From Desulfoferula sp040751985 (lineage in GTDB: Bacteria; Desulfobacterota; Desulfarculia; Desulfarculales; Desulfarculaceae), in the NCBI GenBank assembly GCA_040751985.1, contig JBFMFU010000092.1:49458-113457 (forward strand): a stretch of 64,000 nucleotides of DNA. The letters run 5' to 3'. Positions 62,506-64,000 of this stretch are shown here, in pieces. Within the stretch, counting starts at the first letter, position 1, and every line of letters begins with the position of its first letter. Position numbers and translations under genes: made by a program. The notes under the pieces are model-generated. The model had not been told where the DNA came from and searched no databases. It saw only the letters and a list, made by a program, of their open reading frames with translations.

Positions 62506-62537
62506 AAGAGTCAGCCCCTTCCAGGGAGAAGGTTTAC

Positions 62538-62945
62538 ATGAGCATCCCGCCCGAGCCCCAGAGCCGCCTTATGACCATCAAGCAGGTGGTGGCCGCCACC
62601 GGCCTACCCGCCGCCACCATCCGCTACTACGACCAGCAGTTCGAGGAGTACCTAGGGGTCAGCCGCGGGGCGGGGCGACGGCGGCTGTTCAGCCCCCAGG
62701 CCGTGGACAAGCTGCTGGAGCTGCGGCGGCTGCTCAAGGAGCAGGGGCTCAGCCTGCGCCAGGCCCGCCAGGCCTTGGGCAACGAGGCCTCGGCCGCGGC
62801 CGCCGCGCCCCAAGATCTGGCCGCCCTCAAGGCCGAGGTGGCCGCGCTCAAGGCCCAGGTGGCCACCCTGGAGGAGCAGGTAAGCCGCCTGCGCGAGATA
62901 CAGAGCCGCACCCTGGCCCTGGTGGACGGCCTCACCGGCCGCTGA
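62538..62945 (+). CDS. MerR family transcriptional regulator
   Basis: 135 residues. The winged helix-turn-helix covers residues 12-80 (MTIKQVVAATGLPAATIRYY, GRRRLFSPQAVDKLLELRRL), with a leucine/alanine-rich coiled coil (95-125, LAALKAEVAALKAQVATLEE) for dimerisation. There are no C-terminal cysteines or effector domain, so it resembles the short MlrA/HspR-like regulators rather than metal sensors. AGGGAG lies upstream of the ATG. Targets unknown. Confidence 0.85.
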   Translation: MSIPPEPQSRLMTIKQVVAATGLPAATIRYYDQQFEEYLGVSRGAGRRRLFSPQAVDKLLELRRLLKEQGLSLRQARQALGNEASAAAAAPQDLAALKAEVAALKAQVATLEEQVSRLREIQSRTLALVDGLTGR

Positions 62946-62994
62946 CCCTGGCGCAACCCGTCTTCCCCGCCCGGAGCCGCGCGGCTGTGGGTTT

Positions 62995-64000
62995 TTATTT
63001 TGCCGCTTGCAGCAGGGCCGCGCCGCAGGTCCGCGGCGGGTCCAGGTAGGGCCTGACCCGCCAGCTGCGGCCGTCGCTGACCAGGGTCAGGCAGCCGCCC
63101 GCCGCAGTGCTGTAGACCCTGGCCCCGCTGGCCAGCGCCCTGGCCAGCACCTCGGGCCGGGGGGTGGCGTAGCGTCCGCCGCAGCCGGCCGAGAACACCA
63201 CCGCGCAGGGCCGCAGCCGGGCCAGCACCTCCGGGTCGCAGGAGCCCGTGCCGCCGTGGTGCGGGGCCAAGAGCACCTGCCGACCGCCGGCGGGCAGGGA
63301 CGGGGCCACCAGGCGCTGCACCGCGGGCCCCGCGTCGCCGGGCAGCCAGAGCCAGGTGTCGCCCAGGCCCAGGCCCAGCCACAGGGAGCGGTCGTTCTGG
63401 CTGCGGCCGCTCAGGTCATCGCCCCGCCGGGGCCAGACCAGGCGCAGCCGCGCCCCGCCCAGCTCCTGCTCCGCCGGGAGCGTGGCCGGGGTGAAGACCG
63501 GCACCCGCCGCTCCCGGGCCGCGGCCAGCAGGCGGCCGTACCAGCCGCCGGCCGGCGGCGAGCCGTTGGTCCACAGGGCCCTTGGCCGCAGCCAGCGCAC
63601 CACGAAGCCCAGGCCGCCGGCATGGTCCGCGTCGGCGTGGGAGCAGACCACCAGGCTGGGCCGGGGCAGCCCCAGGCGCCAGATGAAGGGCGCCACCACC
63701 CCCCGGCCGAAGTCGAAGTCGCTGCCCGGCCAGCCGCCGCCGTCGATGACCAGCACCTGGCCCTGGGGCAGGCGCACCACCGCGGCCGAGCCCTGGCCCA
63801 CGTCCAGCACCCAGGCCGTGAGGCGGCCGTCGGCCGCCGGCGGCGCCGCCGCGATGAGCGCCGCCACCAGCGCCGCCGCGGCCAGGGAGCCGGCCAGGGC
63901 CCAGCGCCAGAGGCCCTTGAGGGCCAGGCCGGCCAGGGCCGCCGCGTAGATCAGGGCCGCGGCCACGGGGCCGGGCCCGGCCAGATAGTGCATGGCGCCG
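62995..64000 (-). CDS. ComEC/Rec2-type metallo-beta-lactamase domain protein (3' part)
   Basis: The last 334 or so codons of a protein that continues beyond the window. A hydrophobic region at the visible N terminus (about 13-45 of the visible part) precedes a metallo-beta-lactamase domain with the S-H-A-D-A-D-H metal motif, VLDVGQGSAAVVRL and LLAPHHGGTGS, all typical of the C-terminal domain of ComEC/Rec2 DNA-uptake channels. In ComEC this domain is thought to degrade or process incoming DNA at the membrane. The upstream competence core cannot be confirmed from here; the ATG at 63993 is probably internal. Confidence 0.82.
   Translation of the reverse strand, partial: GAMHYLAGPGPVAAALIYAAALAGLALKGLWRWALAGSLAAAALVAALIAAAPPAADGRLTAWVLDVGQGSAAVVRLPQGQVLVIDGGGWPGSDFDFGRGVVAPFIWRLGLPRPSLVVCSHADADHAGGLGFVVRWLRPRALWTNGSPPAGGWYGRLLAAARERRVPVFTPATLPAEQELGGARLRLVWPRRGDDLSGRSQNDRSLWLGLGLGDTWLWLPGDAGPAVQRLVAPSLPAGGRQVLLAPHHGGTGSCDPEVLARLRPCAVVFSAGCGGRYATPRPEVLARALASGARVYSTAAGGCLTLVSDGRSWRVRPYLDPPRTCGAALLQAAK

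Overview
The window is about two-thirds GC throughout, with dense, short-spaced genes. The gene content points to an anaerobic, sulfate-reducing deltaproteobacterium (Desulfobacterota), most likely related to Desulfarculus. The main clues are a Tmc-type tetraheme cytochrome/HdrD-like/cytochrome b cluster, a 2-oxoacid:ferredoxin oxidoreductase, a radical-SAM gene of the siroheme-dependent (Ahb) heme route close to hemB, a B12-dependent ribonucleotide reductase, and an IscU/IscS pair of the type seen in sulfide-rich anaerobes. The genus is an inference from gene content, not from a marker-gene search.

Layout. 1-2609 (minus): start of a 2-oxoacid:ferredoxin oxidoreductase alpha subunit, a NifS/IscS homologue lacking the PLP lysine, and an IscU with a zinc-ribbon tail. 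2793-5298: DJ-1/PfpI protein, a TrmB-like methyltransferase and TruD. 5414-8126 (minus): tmcC-tmcB-tmcA operon with a recognisable promoter and terminator. 8327-13591 (minus): sfsA and two GH57 glucan enzymes. 13714-15138: a double-domain SagB-type oxidoreductase. 15292-22436: a GldA/GldF/GldG-like ABC exporter with a DUF4340 protein, then rpoZ, dnaJ, moaC and dksA. 22506-32334: a surface polysaccharide cluster (initiating glycosyl-1-phosphate transferase, Wzm/Wzt exporter, WbdD-like methyltransferase, tandem and single GT4 enzymes, a polytopic membrane protein).

32339-49160 (minus) is one long translation cluster: tRNA-Thr, tRNA-Tyr, tRNA-Thr, tuf, then the S10, spc and alpha ribosomal operons with secY, adk, map and rpoA, ending in a rho-independent terminator. 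EF-Tu has a four-cysteine insertion, and S4, S14, L24, L36 and Adk all carry zinc-type cysteine sets.

49386-57101: a ClpX-like AAA+ protein with an apparent second small domain, ahbC, then hemB and a YchF-like GTPase. Between ahbC and hemB lie a convergent membrane-protein gene and a two-gene insertion (a DUF5131 phage Gp37/Gp68-type protein and an AT-rich, membrane-anchored protein of unknown function) that looks recently acquired. 57149-64000: a CAT-anticodon tRNA with a terminator, a secreted DUF3859-like protein, small proteins, class II ribonucleotide reductase, Ogt, a TIGR01212 radical-SAM protein, a MerR regulator and the 3' part of a ComEC-type metallo-beta-lactamase protein.

The best leads for something new are the lysine-less IscS/zinc-ribbon IscU pair, the duplicated-domain ClpX-like unfoldase, and the AT-rich two-gene insertion in the heme locus.
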